64,000 nucleotides of DNA from DATCRE01 sp035493595 (GCA_035493595.1 DATJHZ010000497.1:13958-77957); one strand, 5' to 3'; positions 1 through 7,637 are shown, counted from the stretch's first letter. The notes: generated by a model not told the origin, from the letters alone. Program-made: numbers and translations.

Positions 1-160
1 TTTGTATATGATCAATCAGAAGTTCAGTCGAAACCTTATCAGGATGAAGGCCATTACGATAAGTGATTATCCACTCATCATGCTCAGCGTCATACGTTAC
101 TGTTTTGATATTGCAGTCAGCGATCATGTCGATCAATTCTGAAATTGTTGTATTTTCCAT
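1..160 (-). CDS. Hypothetical protein, C-terminus cut by window edge
   Basis: An open frame starts with ATG at 160 and runs off the left edge after 53 codons. It begins MENTTISELIDMIADCNIKT, followed by an acidic stretch. The start lies two bases after the TAA stop of the MazG-like gene, as expected in this tightly packed minus-strand operon. I recognise no family. If the window ends are joined, this frame does not continue into the partial gene at the right edge: it would hit a stop within eight codons. Confidence 0.6.
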   Translation of the reverse strand, partial: MENTTISELIDMIADCNIKTVTYDAEHDEWIITYRNGLHPDKVSTELLIDHIQ

Positions 161-162
161 AA

Positions 163-453
163 TTATTCCTTTAAGGTTCCGACTTCTTTTGAGTACGCTA
201 AAAATTTTTTCACTTTTTCCTTCTTTAGTTCAAGTGCTGGCTGATTAATGATATGTGGAATAGCACCTTCTTTCTGTAACATCTGCATGATGGCATACAG
301 ATCATTGAATTCATAAACTATTCTATCAGCATTCGTAAATTCTTGTCCAGGTTGAATCTCTTCCAAAGTAAACCGAAGAGCCTTTGATGCACGTTGTGAT
401 ACCTCGTCACACTCCTCCATGAGCATGATCAGCAGATGTTCTTTTCTTGTCAT
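163..453 (-). CDS. MazG-like nucleotide pyrophosphohydrolase family protein
   Basis: A 96-residue protein, almost all helical, resembling the short MazG-like proteins common in phages. It has an early EECDEV motif (residues 13-18) followed by QRASKALRF and a second acidic helix, YEFNDL. In all-alpha NTP pyrophosphohydrolases, paired acidic helices of this kind bind Mg2+ and cleave (d)NTPs to NMPs. A nucleotide-pool or alarmone role is therefore plausible but is inferred from the family only. The start codon lies inside the 3' end of the gene upstream (47-base overlap), so the two are probably translationally coupled. Confidence 0.65.
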   Translation of the reverse strand: MTRKEHLLIMLMEECDEVSQRASKALRFTLEEIQPGQEFTNADRIVYEFNDLYAIMQMLQKEGAIPHIINQPALELKKEKVKKFLAYSKEVGTLKE

Positions 454-667
454 TTTGTTCAGCTTTATATTTTTTCAATTCTTCAAACCACTTGAGTCTT
501 TCAGTGGCACTATCACGCAATTCTAAATATCGTACCCACTTTTCACTTCGTGACCACAAATATTTAACTCTCAATTCTTCTAGGTAATCTTTCTGTTCTT
601 GAATGCGCTTATCAATGAAATCATCATCCATCAAAAGCTTCATTGCTGATTTTGATATTTCACTCAT
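407..667 (-). CDS. Small charged helical protein, unknown function
   Basis: An 86-residue protein counted from ATG at 667. I prefer this start to the in-frame one at 709 because it overlaps the TGA stop of the preceding gene by a few bases, the usual junction in this operon. The sequence is rich in Lys, Glu and aromatic residues (RVKYLWSRSEKWVRYLELR) and should form long amphipathic helices. Its C-terminus overlaps the MazG-like start by 47 bases. No family recognised. Confidence 0.55.
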   Translation of the reverse strand: MSEISKSAMKLLMDDDFIDKRIQEQKDYLEELRVKYLWSRSEKWVRYLELRDSATERLKWFEELKKYKAEQNDKKRTSADHAHGGV

Positions 668-842
668 AACCAAGTATTCGTTTAGCTTCCTCCAAGGCCT
701 CGCGGCCATCGAAAGAATTATGTTTTACTAATACACAATTTTCATCTTCAATATATTCTGTCTCCGGGTTACACTCGCACACATAGCCAACAAGGTTATG
801 CTGCTTCTCTTCATCAAGAGGATAAATATGAAAAATCTCCAT
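660..842 (-). CDS. Small hypothetical protein
   Basis: A 60-residue acidic protein (MEIFHIYPLDEEKQHNLVGY at the start) with a beta-rich first half and a helical C-terminus. It lies three bases after the helicase stop and overlaps the next gene, so it belongs to the minus-strand operon. Such short proteins are typical phage early or accessory products. No function can be assigned. Confidence 0.55.
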   Translation of the reverse strand: MEIFHIYPLDEEKQHNLVGYVCECNPETEYIEDENCVLVKHNSFDGREALEEAKRILGYE

Positions 843-845
843 ACA

Positions 846-2462
846 TCAAAAAGGCAAATCTGGATTATCTTCACTCTGTTCTTCAGTATGATTCTCCATC
901 ACAATACTCTCGCTCGGATAGGCATCAAACAAGGATGTCTGCTGCACAGCTTCAGCCATCGGTATCAACCTGCCACCTTCATCATTAATCATCAACCGCC
1001 AGGTTGCACTCGGATCATTGATCTTACCATCCTTCACAATCCATCCTTTATTTCTAAACTCACGGATGAGTTCAGCCGTCTTATGCTTGGATGTTTTAAA
1101 ATTCGATTTTATTTCTGCTGTTAATTCTCCACCTTTCAATACGCCACCATCAAAAATCTTAATGAGGATATCACGCTTGGTATCAACCTCTGTTGCTTCA
1201 GGTGCAGGAACACCAACAATAAGCGGAAGTGAATCAGGCTTCGGACCATGCTCCAGGTAGAACGGTTCAAACTCTTCATCACGGGCACTCTCGCATTTCA
1301 CCTGGGTGATGCCAGTCTTATCATCTTTATTCAGTTCGTATGTCAGCTGAGCTTTGTTGAGTAACTCCGTTCCGATGTGTCCACGCGCATTACCATCTGT
1401 CTTATTCAAATGCAGCACTTCAATAATGTGTACATTGTATTCCAGAATTAATGATTCAAGCCACACAATCAATTCAGTCGTTTCAATCGGATCATTGATG
1501 TTGTTCATCAGATCACGCACGCCATCAATGATGATAATCTTCGGTTTATTCTTCCAGTACTTGATGGTGTACTTGATAAAATCACGACGCTCTGCCGGCG
1601 ACATACCACGCATGAAGAAGATCGGAAGTTCAATACCAGTTAGTTTTTTTAATTTCTCGCGCATGTTCCATACGTGTGACTTTCCCTGCTCAGTATCAAA
1701 ACATAGTACATCATCAGCAGTGGCTGATTTGTTCTGAAGAAAATATTGATAGACAAGCCATACTAAAAATAAAGTCTTACGTGACTTTTTCTTTCCCAGG
1801 AGCAATGAATGGTTTCCGAGTGTAGCGACAATTATTCCGAAGATGGTGATGAGAGGAATTTCTGCTGGAGGTTGTTCGGTAAGCAGGCGCGTCTTCCAGA
1901 GTTCTTTTATTTTTGATTCATTATTTTCAACTTCAATTCCATCCTGAAGAGCTTTGATGGAGTTGAGCGATGTTTCAAGAATTTCAAAAGCATCCGTAGT
2001 ATCTTCGTAAGATTGATGATGCAGCGATGATGCAATTTCAATGATGCGCCGCTTGATGGCCATCTCCACAATGACCCTGGCGTGATATTCAATATTGGAA
2101 GCAGAAGAAACTTTAGATGTTAGCTCAGCGATGTAATAAAAGCCACCAACAATTTCGAGTTTACCTGTTTTTTTAAGATGATTACCAACTGAGCGCATAT
2201 CAATTGGATCTTTCTGCTGGTGCAGATCAGAGATTGCAGTATAAATTTCTTTATGCTTCTCTGCATAGAAATGTTCGGCTAATAAAAATTTTTCTGTGAT
2301 TAAAAATGCATCTTTCTCCAGCATTATGCTACCAAGAACGGCTTCCTCCATCTCGATTGCCTGTGGCGGAAGCTTACCCAATGATTCACTAATGTCTCTA
2401 GGAACCAATTTCTGATTTTTCCCTTGACTCAAGCGTAATGGTGTTTCTCTTTTACCCTCCAT
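846..2462 (-). CDS. Replicative helicase-like ATPase: DnaB N-domain, RecA-type domain, winged helix
   Basis: A 538-residue protein in three parts. Residues 31-175 match the DnaB N-terminal domain (LPPQAIEMEEAVLGSIM, then DMRSVGNHLKKTG). Residues 200-400 form a RecA-type ATPase closer to the RepA/AAA_25 group than to classical DnaB. Its P-loop, at 223-230, reads GKKKSRKT, with Arg where the usual Gly precedes the catalytic Lys. A hydrophobic Walker B strand ends in IIIIDGVRDL near 309-318, and a sensor-like HLN occurs near 351-353. Residues 430-490 resemble a winged helix (ELTAEIKSNFKTSKHKTAEL). It probably unwinds DNA at the phage origin or loads at forks, using the host polymerase or one encoded outside the window. 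The start at 2462 overlaps a repeated CTGTTA motif. Confidence 0.8.
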   Translation of the reverse strand: MEGKRETPLRLSQGKNQKLVPRDISESLGKLPPQAIEMEEAVLGSIMLEKDAFLITEKFLLAEHFYAEKHKEIYTAISDLHQQKDPIDMRSVGNHLKKTGKLEIVGGFYYIAELTSKVSSASNIEYHARVIVEMAIKRRIIEIASSLHHQSYEDTTDAFEILETSLNSIKALQDGIEVENNESKIKELWKTRLLTEQPPAEIPLITIFGIIVATLGNHSLLLGKKKSRKTLFLVWLVYQYFLQNKSATADDVLCFDTEQGKSHVWNMREKLKKLTGIELPIFFMRGMSPAERRDFIKYTIKYWKNKPKIIIIDGVRDLMNNINDPIETTELIVWLESLILEYNVHIIEVLHLNKTDGNARGHIGTELLNKAQLTYELNKDDKTGITQVKCESARDEEFEPFYLEHGPKPDSLPLIVGVPAPEATEVDTKRDILIKIFDGGVLKGGELTAEIKSNFKTSKHKTAELIREFRNKGWIVKDGKINDPSATWRLMINDEGGRLIPMAEAVQQTSLFDAYPSESIVMENHTEEQSEDNPDLPF

Positions 2463-2586
2463 AACAGATGTAAATCTTTAAAAGATGGAGATTTTGGCCT
2501 GAAAAAGAGGAAAAAGTTTTTATCATAAGCACAGTTGAGTTGAAGCCGGGGGAATGAAGGTAAAAAAGTTTCGTAACAGATGTTAC
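2461..2586. promoter_or_regulatory. Helicase upstream region with paired ACATCTGTTA motifs
   Basis: About 130 bases separate the helicase start from the next gene. Read on the minus strand, TAACATCTGTTA (in an inverted repeat at 2573-2586) and TTACATCTGTTA (2461-2472, running into the ATG) flank the region. The near-identical 12-mers, one of them palindromic, look like operators that could control helicase expression. No clear TAnnTTTG box lies between them. Binding by a regulator is inference. Confidence 0.3.
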
Positions 2587-2593
2587 TTTTGCA

Positions 2594-3091
2594 TTAATAA
2601 TTTATTTTTTCATGCCAGCACAATATCTGGCCTGAAAATGTCTTGGGATGTTTAAACCAATTTTTAAAATCTATAACTTCCAAACCATCATTATTAGCTA
2701 TTTCATGGATGTAAAGATTCCTATCAGTTAATGATCGACCATCAATGTAAGTTTTACCTTCTTCACCAGAAATATCAAAATCCCAAACTTTTTTTAATTG
2801 AATATCTGGGGCAAGTATAATTTGTTTAGAATTATAAGGTCTTCCTGACCAGATGCGAGGACTAAACCAATCTCCTTCTTTCCAGCGATGACCAGCGCGA
2901 ATAGTGTGATACTTTGGTACAGCACTATAATACTCATGCCAATCCCAAAAATCATTAGCGTTATTTGGAATTTTAAAATCAGGAATGATGTCCGCTAATC
3001 CAGCATAAATTTTTTCGATAAAGAGAGTTGATTCACCTTTACGAGGATGGTATGATGGAAATTTTTGAGAGAATGTAATTACCTTACTCAT
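2594..3091 (-). CDS. Conserved phage protein, possible ASCH/PUA-like fold
   Basis: A 165-residue protein counted from ATG at 3091, which overlaps the preceding stop by eight bases; an alternative in-frame start is at 3103. The centre holds KYHTIRAGHRWKEGDWFSPR followed by a hydrophobic strand. A Lys/Thr-Arg motif followed by a GD turn is reminiscent of ASCH-domain proteins, which bind RNA or nucleotide ligands. I have seen this arrangement in Bacteroidota phage hypothetical proteins, but the fold assignment is tentative. It ends just before the helicase control region. Confidence 0.55.
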   Translation of the reverse strand: MSKVITFSQKFPSYHPRKGESTLFIEKIYAGLADIIPDFKIPNNANDFWDWHEYYSAVPKYHTIRAGHRWKEGDWFSPRIWSGRPYNSKQIILAPDIQLKKVWDFDISGEEGKTYIDGRSLTDRNLYIHEIANNDGLEVIDFKNWFKHPKTFSGQILCWHEKINY

Positions 3092-3272
3092 CTTTATGCA
3101 CAATTAATTCATGTGGCATCAACTCATGTTCTTTCCCATCGGGATCAACAACAATAAACCTGGCGCCGAGACTTCCGTCAGCACCACGCTTATGACGCAC
3201 GCGATCAATGATACCTTCAACCTCAGTTGATTTAATGGTGGCCTTCTTTCCTTTATAGTCTTCGAATGTCAT
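3084..3272 (-). CDS. Small beta-rich hypothetical protein
   Basis: A 62-residue protein with short strands and turns (EGIIDRVRHKRGADGSLGAR and DPDGKEHELMPHEL), consistent with a small SH3-like barrel. It overlaps both neighbours by a few bases within the minus-strand operon. Function unknown. Confidence 0.6.
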   Translation of the reverse strand: MTFEDYKGKKATIKSTEVEGIIDRVRHKRGADGSLGARFIVVDPDGKEHELMPHELIVHKDE

Positions 3273-3715
3273 TTCAGTAATGCTTTATAGTTTGTTTGTT
3301 TTAATGATTCAAAGAACGTTTGATCTTTTTCAATCTGATAGACGTATGGTAAAAATACTTCAATGAATTCAGCTTGCTCAAGACGAATTAAAGTAGCCTG
3401 TATTTCTACCCAATCACAACAAATTTTCCATGCCGTACGCGCAGACTGTTCTGTTAGATTTTTAAGTGCCGGTGTTGATAATCGCTTGTATGACTTTTTC
3501 AACGCCTGATACACGTTATCAACTTTAGCAGGAAGTTTAAAAGGAACAGATGAACCGTTAACTAAAACCATGAAAGAGATAGATACTAACTGTCCATCTT
3601 TGTAATTTTTGTTAATATGATCTGCACCAATAGAGACGAGTATTTCTTCAATTCGAGCAACTGACTTTGATGCCGCAACGGTAGAAGTATAATTCTTGAT
3701 ATTTATTTTAGTCAT
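3269..3715 (-). CDS. Conserved phage hypothetical protein
   Basis: A 148-residue protein with overlapping stop/start junctions on both sides. The first half is a beta-rich region (DHINKNYKDGQLVSISFMVL) and the second is helical with aromatic and Trp residues (ARTAWKICCDWVEIQATLIR). The layout is familiar from phage genomes, where such proteins sit near replication genes, but I cannot name a domain. Start ATG at 3715 overlaps the previous gene by four bases. Confidence 0.6.
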   Translation of the reverse strand: MTKINIKNYTSTVAASKSVARIEEILVSIGADHINKNYKDGQLVSISFMVLVNGSSVPFKLPAKVDNVYQALKKSYKRLSTPALKNLTEQSARTAWKICCDWVEIQATLIRLEQAEFIEVFLPYVYQIEKDQTFFESLKQTNYKALLK

Positions 3716-3939
3716 ACAAAAAACATTTCAGTGATTACATATTTACTTCCTTCAACTTTATTATTCTCTATCCACATGAGACAGGCATCAAACGCAGTAG
3801 CATTATCTTCCAGGATCGGATCAAATGGTGCCTCATACAAAATATTAAAACATGACTTTGATGGAGCGGGCGTATTACCTAGCAAAATTATTTCTGACTT
3901 CTTCTGCTGATATTCGATGACACAATATTTCCACTCCAT
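3712..3939 (-). CDS. Small hypothetical protein
   Basis: A 75-residue protein starting at ATG 3939. A TTG codon directly upstream is in frame, but the ATG shares its A with the TGA of the previous gene, so it is the better choice. The protein is beta-rich at the start (WKYCVIEYQQKKSEIILLG) with a helical Trp-containing C-terminal half. No family recognised. Confidence 0.55.
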   Translation of the reverse strand: MEWKYCVIEYQQKKSEIILLGNTPAPSKSCFNILYEAPFDPILEDNATAFDACLMWIENNKVEGSKYVITEMFFV

Positions 3940-4301
3940 CAATTATCGCGTTCATCGTTATACTCCTCCTCCTCTTTGTCCTCCTCTGATTCAACAGGAA
4001 CGTGAGCAGCTAATTTTTTATTAGCCTTCTCCATAAAATCCTTAACATCCCAGGAAGTGATCGGTGCGAGTGCTAATCGTTTCGCATAATTACGCGCAGT
4101 CTCTTCATCGATTGGATTGAGTGCGTAGATAGCAGATGGATTCAATAACCGTGTGAATGCTGGATTGGTATCATTCTCTGGTACATCAACCTGAAGGAAT
4201 GCAGCGCCACCAAGATTACGTTCCGTTACACGTCCTGCTATTTTTTGATGTCCAAATAATTCAACCAGACACCAAACGTCAAATTTTTGTTCGTCTTGCA
4301 T
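3939..4301 (-). CDS. Conserved phage protein with WCLVELFGHQ motif
   Basis: A 120-residue protein. The N-terminal half (VWCLVELFGHQKIAGRVTER, then LQVDVPE and PSAIYALNPIDEETAR) is a conserved type found in many phages of varied hosts, always annotated as hypothetical. The fold is probably a small beta barrel followed by a helix. The C-terminus is strongly acidic (EEDKEEEEYNDERD), which may mimic nucleic acid or mediate protein contacts. It shares one base with the next start in the operon. Confidence 0.65.
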   Translation of the reverse strand: MQDEQKFDVWCLVELFGHQKIAGRVTERNLGGAAFLQVDVPENDTNPAFTRLLNPSAIYALNPIDEETARNYAKRLALAPITSWDVKDFMEKANKKLAAHVPVESEEDKEEEEYNDERDN

Positions 4302-4314
4302 ATTGATTTAAAGT

Positions 4315-4803
4315 TTAGTCATTACTGGATGATCCACAATCTGATGATGATGAATCGGAAGATGAAAAGTCGGAACTACCGGAATTGTCACTCCATGAAT
4401 CACTGCTGCCTCCGCCACCGAAAGAACCACCACCTCCATGGTCCGAGTGATGTTCGATATGATGATGTGGAGGTATGTCTTCATTCATCATACTATTGAT
4501 GATGATTGATTGCTCTGGAAGACTTATAATTGGCACATCATCTTCCTTTCGAATAGGAACAGAACGAATATCGTCTTTATTTTTCTTACGCTCTTGTTCT
4601 TTGTTAGCCGGATGAAAGTGGATTTGTTTAGCTTGTGCTATCTTTATCCTATATTCTGAATCTGCAAAATGCATAGCCTCATCAACATCAGACTGACGGT
4701 ACTGTTTGAAAACTTTGATTTCATTGTCTACTTTTTTTGAAGACTTAATGATGAAATAAACAATAACTGCGACAAGCAATAAAAATAGAATGACGTATAC
4801 CAT
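4315..4803 (-). CDS. Single-pass membrane protein with Gly/Ser-rich tail
   Basis: A 162-residue protein with a strong N-terminal transmembrane segment (residues 3-19, VILFLLLVAVIVYFIIK), a charged helical middle, a His-rich patch (PPHHHIEHHSDH), and a low-complexity tail of GGGGSFGGGGSSDSW followed by about 35 mostly Ser/Asp residues. Tails of this GGGGSFGGGGSS type occur at the C-terminus of bacterial TPM-domain (YgcG-like) membrane proteins, but no TPM domain is present here. The role could be host-membrane takeover, but that is a guess. It diverges from the plus-strand gene at 4851. Confidence 0.6.
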   Translation of the reverse strand: MVYVILFLLLVAVIVYFIIKSSKKVDNEIKVFKQYRQSDVDEAMHFADSEYRIKIAQAKQIHFHPANKEQERKKNKDDIRSVPIRKEDDVPIISLPEQSIIINSMMNEDIPPHHHIEHHSDHGGGGSFGGGGSSDSWSDNSGSSDFSSSDSSSSDCGSSSND

Positions 4804-4813
4804 AAAAGTTACA

Positions 4814-4845
4814 TTTGTTAATATTATGACATTTAATTAAATTTG
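4814..4845 (+). promoter_or_regulatory. Bacteroidota-type promoter, probably leaderless
   Basis: TTTG at 4814-4817, a 20-base spacer, then TAAATTTG at 4838-4845 fits the Bacteroidota -33/-7 consensus (TTTG and TAnnTTTG) exactly. The ATG of the downstream gene begins only five bases after the -7 box, so transcription would start at or within a base or two of the start codon. Confidence 0.7.
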
Positions 4846-4850
4846 CGCTT

Positions 4851-5096
4851 ATGGCTAAGAAAGACAAAATTTCATCAATCATATCCCTTCGCGCATTATG
4901 TGAGAAAGCTGAGATCATCCATCACCGTGTGTACCATGCTCTGAAAGGAACGCACAAATCATCTTACAAACCTCTGGAGCACATTGAGAAAACAAAACTG
5001 GCTAACACTATTTATAATGAGATAACACCAATGCTTAAAGCGTTAGGCTTTGGCATTACCATTCACCGGATTAAAGATCCAACTCTGGAGCCGTAG
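4851..5096 (+). CDS. Small basic protein, possible DNA-binding regulator
   Basis: An 81-residue protein encoded alone on the plus strand inside a minus-strand block, directly behind a consensus promoter. It starts MAKKDKISSIISLRALCEKA and continues IIHHRVYHALKGTHKSSYK. That reads like a helix-turn-helix region with a basic recognition segment, and the C-terminus is a further helix pair. An autonomous promoter, an isolated position and a basic HTH-like sequence suggest a transcription regulator of the early region. The last 26 bases overlap the convergent gene. The function is inferred, not recognised. Confidence 0.6.
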   Translation: MAKKDKISSIISLRALCEKAEIIHHRVYHALKGTHKSSYKPLEHIEKTKLANTIYNEITPMLKALGFGITIHRIKDPTLEP

Positions 5097-5631
5097 CCTT
5101 GTCCTCTTCATCCATAAAGGATGTTGATGTCTTCTTTTTCTTCTCTCCCTTTTCAACACGAAGAATTGGCTTGTGTTGGTTGATCTGATCAATCGACATC
5201 TCTTTAGTGTACTGCGGCCACTCAGCACCGACAATATCGACACCAACCATTAATGAATATTCAGGATATGGAATAATGTACACTGGAATACCTTCTTCTT
5301 TAAAGCCTTGATCAAGCTGTTTGTCAGCAAAGGCACGATTTGCTTTTAGTGCTTTCAAACCTTTAGTTGGATGAATAGTAATTCCAACAGGCTGAAGTTC
5401 GCCATCAATGCCAGGCGTACCTTCTTTGATGTAGTCCATGAATTCTTTCTTCAGTTCTTCCAGTTTGTCAATAGCACGGGATGCCATCGATGACTGGCGC
5501 TCAAGTTCATGAGTCTCTTCTTCTCCGAGATTTATTTTCTCTACATGCTGAATCACTTCAGCGGCATTTGATTTGATCCATTCAGCCAGGGCCTCATAGG
5601 TTGATGTTTGTGATACGCAGCGGTGTCGCAT
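5071..5631 (-). CDS. Hypothetical protein of the early operon
   Basis: A 186-residue protein. The N-terminal half is helical and charged (EEETHELERQSSMASRAIDK) and could form a coiled coil. A beta-rich middle (PVYIIPYPEYSLMVGVDIVG) is followed by a Lys-rich, probably disordered C-terminus. Its 3' end overlaps the lone plus-strand gene by 26 bases, a convergent overlap. It lies two bases after the stop of the 69-residue gene, so the two are cotranscribed. No domain recognised. Confidence 0.6.
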   Translation of the reverse strand: MRHRCVSQTSTYEALAEWIKSNAAEVIQHVEKINLGEEETHELERQSSMASRAIDKLEELKKEFMDYIKEGTPGIDGELQPVGITIHPTKGLKALKANRAFADKQLDQGFKEEGIPVYIIPYPEYSLMVGVDIVGAEWPQYTKEMSIDQINQHKPILRVEKGEKKKKTSTSFMDEEDKATAPELDL

Positions 5632-5633
5632 AG

Positions 5634-5843
5634 TTAATTTTGTTTAGTTTGAATGTTCTTAATGTTGTCACGTATTTTCTTAAGGTGCTCATCAAGCAGC
5701 GTGAGCAATTGTTTTTTCTCGGATGCATCAATAACGTCTGACTTACCATCTAATGCAGCACATACTTTAACATAAGTCCATCGTTTACCATGCAGGCGGA
5801 TCAAATCCTTGTAAAAAGCGTTTCGGTTGATGTAATTATCCAT
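5634..5843 (-). CDS. Small helical protein, first gene of a minus-strand transcript
   Basis: A 69-residue protein (MDNYINRNAFYKDLIRLHGK at the start), entirely helical and basic, ending in Lys/Asn-rich residues. It follows a TAGATTTG box with five bases to the ATG, so it probably heads the minus-strand transcript through 5071. A DNA-binding role is possible given its size and charge but not demonstrable. Confidence 0.6.
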   Translation of the reverse strand: MDNYINRNAFYKDLIRLHGKRWTYVKVCAALDGKSDVIDASEKKQLLTLLDEHLKKIRDNIKNIQTKQN

Positions 5844-5972
5844 GGCGACAAATCTAAATTTAAAATTTGAAATAAAAAATTTGAAATTTATTTTTTATTA
5901 AGATTCTTTTTATTTGATTTGTACCACGCAATCAGAAACTAACAAGAGAACATCACTCTTAAATACTTTATT
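5844..5972. promoter_or_regulatory. Divergent control region between the minus early block and the recT block
   Basis: 129 very A+T-rich bases. On the minus strand TAGATTTG (5849-5856) matches the -7 consensus TAnnTTTG and ends five bases before the ATG at 5843. The sequence AAATTTGAAAT occurs twice nearby. No exact -7 box is seen for the plus-strand recT-like gene, though a weaker TTTATTTG lies near 5910. This is the switch point between divergent transcripts. Confidence 0.5.
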
Positions 5973-6830
5973 ATGAGCCAACTCCAGAAATTTGAACAAG
6001 CCATTAAAGAGGCTAAATCTGTTAAAGAACTTTTTACACTTCCTGATGTAAGAGATCGTTTTATTAAAAATTATCAAAGTGTCACCAATCGAGATGATGG
6101 TGAGAACAGATTGGAACAGGAGCGATTCGCTTACCTACAGATCATTGCCGATAAGCCAGACCTGCAAAAAGTTGATAATTTTTTTCATGTCGCAGCTTTG
6201 ATCTATGCTGGTACAACTGGGCTGAGCTTCCGCGACAATAAGCTTTATGTGCGCTCAAATGGTAAGGGAGGACTGAAAGTTGATTCAAGTCCTGCTGGTA
6301 AACGTGAAATGTTCCACATGATGCCAACTGTAAAGGATGTTCCTGAAGGTGTTATTGTGTATATGGGTGATCATTTCGTTCATGATAAACGGAACCATTG
6401 TGTGAAAGAACACTGGAGCACAGATAAGACAAAAGAACTCAATAACATCGATAACATCAGGGCCACGTATCAAACTATTACTTATAAAGATGGTACAGCA
6501 AAAGATGTGGTCGTTTATAATGATGAGATCAGGAAGGCTATGGCGAAGAGCCCGATGCAGGGAGATAAGTCTACCTGGGCAACCTGGACGGCAGAGATGG
6601 CGAAGAAGACAGCAATGAACAGAGCATTCCGCTTGTACCATCACTATCCTGACAATGTGGTACTGTATGGTCCATCTGTTGAAGCTGAAGATATTTCGCA
6701 TGAAGATGTTACTATCATGCCAGATGCACCGGTTTACTCTACTGATGGAGAAGAGGTTGACACTACTACAGGTGAGGTAATAAATCCTCTTCCTGATGCG
6801 AAAGAGTCATCGCCAAAAAGTTTCATGTAA
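5973..6830 (+). CDS. recT: RecT-family single-strand annealing protein
   Basis: A 285-residue protein of the RecT recombinase family. The N-terminus has the usual long helix and DRFIKNYQSVT. The core holds NFFHVAALIYAGTTGLSF, then LYVRSNGKGGLKV, a beta-rich middle and MAKKTAMNRAFRLYHHYPDN, which correspond to RecT core elements. RecT binds ssDNA and anneals complementary strands during recombination, usually with a 5'-3' exonuclease partner. Such a partner is encoded about 2.8 kb downstream (9609-10202), as is an SSB-like protein. The C-terminal 50 residues are acidic and probably disordered. It is the first gene of the plus-strand recombination block. Confidence 0.85.
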   Translation: MSQLQKFEQAIKEAKSVKELFTLPDVRDRFIKNYQSVTNRDDGENRLEQERFAYLQIIADKPDLQKVDNFFHVAALIYAGTTGLSFRDNKLYVRSNGKGGLKVDSSPAGKREMFHMMPTVKDVPEGVIVYMGDHFVHDKRNHCVKEHWSTDKTKELNNIDNIRATYQTITYKDGTAKDVVVYNDEIRKAMAKSPMQGDKSTWATWTAEMAKKTAMNRAFRLYHHYPDNVVLYGPSVEAEDISHEDVTIMPDAPVYSTDGEEVDTTTGEVINPLPDAKESSPKSFM

Positions 6831-7196
6831 AGATATTGGGCATTTGAATAAAATAAAGTTCGCGTAGAGTGATAAAAGCTTTATGAGTGTCGGTGAGAAC
6901 CCGGCATGCCCTGAAATAAAGTATCCTGCTTGAAGATAAACAACGAGTGCAGATTACAAACTCACTATAGCCAAGGCTAGTAAACTGTTCTAGCAGTTAA
7001 TGTTTATTGTAGAGGTAGTTTTATGAATAGATTCATGTAACAGTGTCCAGCGGCAAAGGGATTGGGGCGGCGATGCTCATGAACGTGATACCGTATATAA
7101 TCTAGGATAGCCATTGTTGAGACCTAGATGTAAATGGGCTTGAGATTAAGATTATTCCACTAGAAAATTGGACAGGATATTTTTAATTAAAAAATT
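6831..7196. ncRNA. 366-base gene-free stretch, candidate structured RNA
   Basis: No open frame of useful length on either strand, but unusual local pairing and higher G+C than the flanks. Short stems include TAGC/GCTA (6968-6971 with 6976-6979), AACTG/CAGTT (6983-6987 with 6994-6998), ATGAAT/ATTCAT (7023-7036) and TCTAGG/CCTAGA (7101-7106 with 7123-7128). TGTCCA at 7044-7049 can pair with TGGACA at 7169-7174 to close a larger domain. A plus-strand transcript from recT would include it. I recognise no known family: it lacks group I or group II intron core motifs, a tRNA fold or a known riboswitch core. Confidence 0.4.
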
Positions 7197-7382
7197 ATGG
7201 ATGAATTCATCAAATTAGCTGAAGAGATGCGTGATGCGCAGAAGAATTACTTCAAAGCCAGACGCAATCATGATGACGAAAAATCTCAATACTATCTGGC
7301 CTTATCAAAAAGACTGGAAGGTGAGTTTGATGCTTTCATTTTGAAGTATAAGAAGGATAAAGAGCAACCTAAATTGTTTTGA
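7197..7382 (+). CDS. Small helical protein, unknown
   Basis: A 61-residue protein, highly charged and helical (EMRDAQKNYFKARRNHDDEK). It opens a run of small genes between the structured non-coding stretch and the recombination exonuclease. Three bases separate its stop from the next start. No family recognised. Confidence 0.6.
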   Translation: MDEFIKLAEEMRDAQKNYFKARRNHDDEKSQYYLALSKRLEGEFDAFILKYKKDKEQPKLF

Positions 7383-7385
7383 TGT

Positions 7386-7625
7386 ATGGAATTAATTGAA
7401 GGAATGGGCAATGAAACGATGCCGAGTGTTATAAAAGATCCATTCAATAAAAACAAAATTGAAATGGTTGCCATTTACCTAATGAAAAGTATGTTTGATG
7501 ACAAGTATAATGCTTCCGGTAAAATAAAGTTTAAAAATGGAAATACCGTTGGAGAGCAGGAATTTACAGGAAAATCAATTGATGACATTATCATTCAAAT
7601 GAAAGCAGTTCTTAAAGATTTGTAA
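7386..7625 (+). CDS. Small hypothetical protein
   Basis: A 79-residue protein with a helical start, a beta hairpin (GKIKFKNGNTVGEQEFTG) and a C-terminal helix. It is tightly spaced after its neighbour and 12 bases before the next gene. The function is unknown; its position in the recombination operon is the only clue. Confidence 0.6.
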   Translation: MELIEGMGNETMPSVIKDPFNKNKIEMVAIYLMKSMFDDKYNASGKIKFKNGNTVGEQEFTGKSIDDIIIQMKAVLKDL

Positions 7626-7637
7626 ACCAAAAATAAT

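Noticed and set aside
6285..6701. 138-codon minus-strand frame inside recT
   Set aside because: Opposite the conserved core of the RecT-like protein; Cys/His-rich shadow composition.
6831..7196. Group I or group II intron, or tRNA cluster
   Set aside because: TAGCCAAGGCTA and GGTGAGAACCCGGC looked intron-like at first, but there is no paired P7 core, no domain V hairpin with an AGC triad, no tRNA cloverleaf and no split gene around it.
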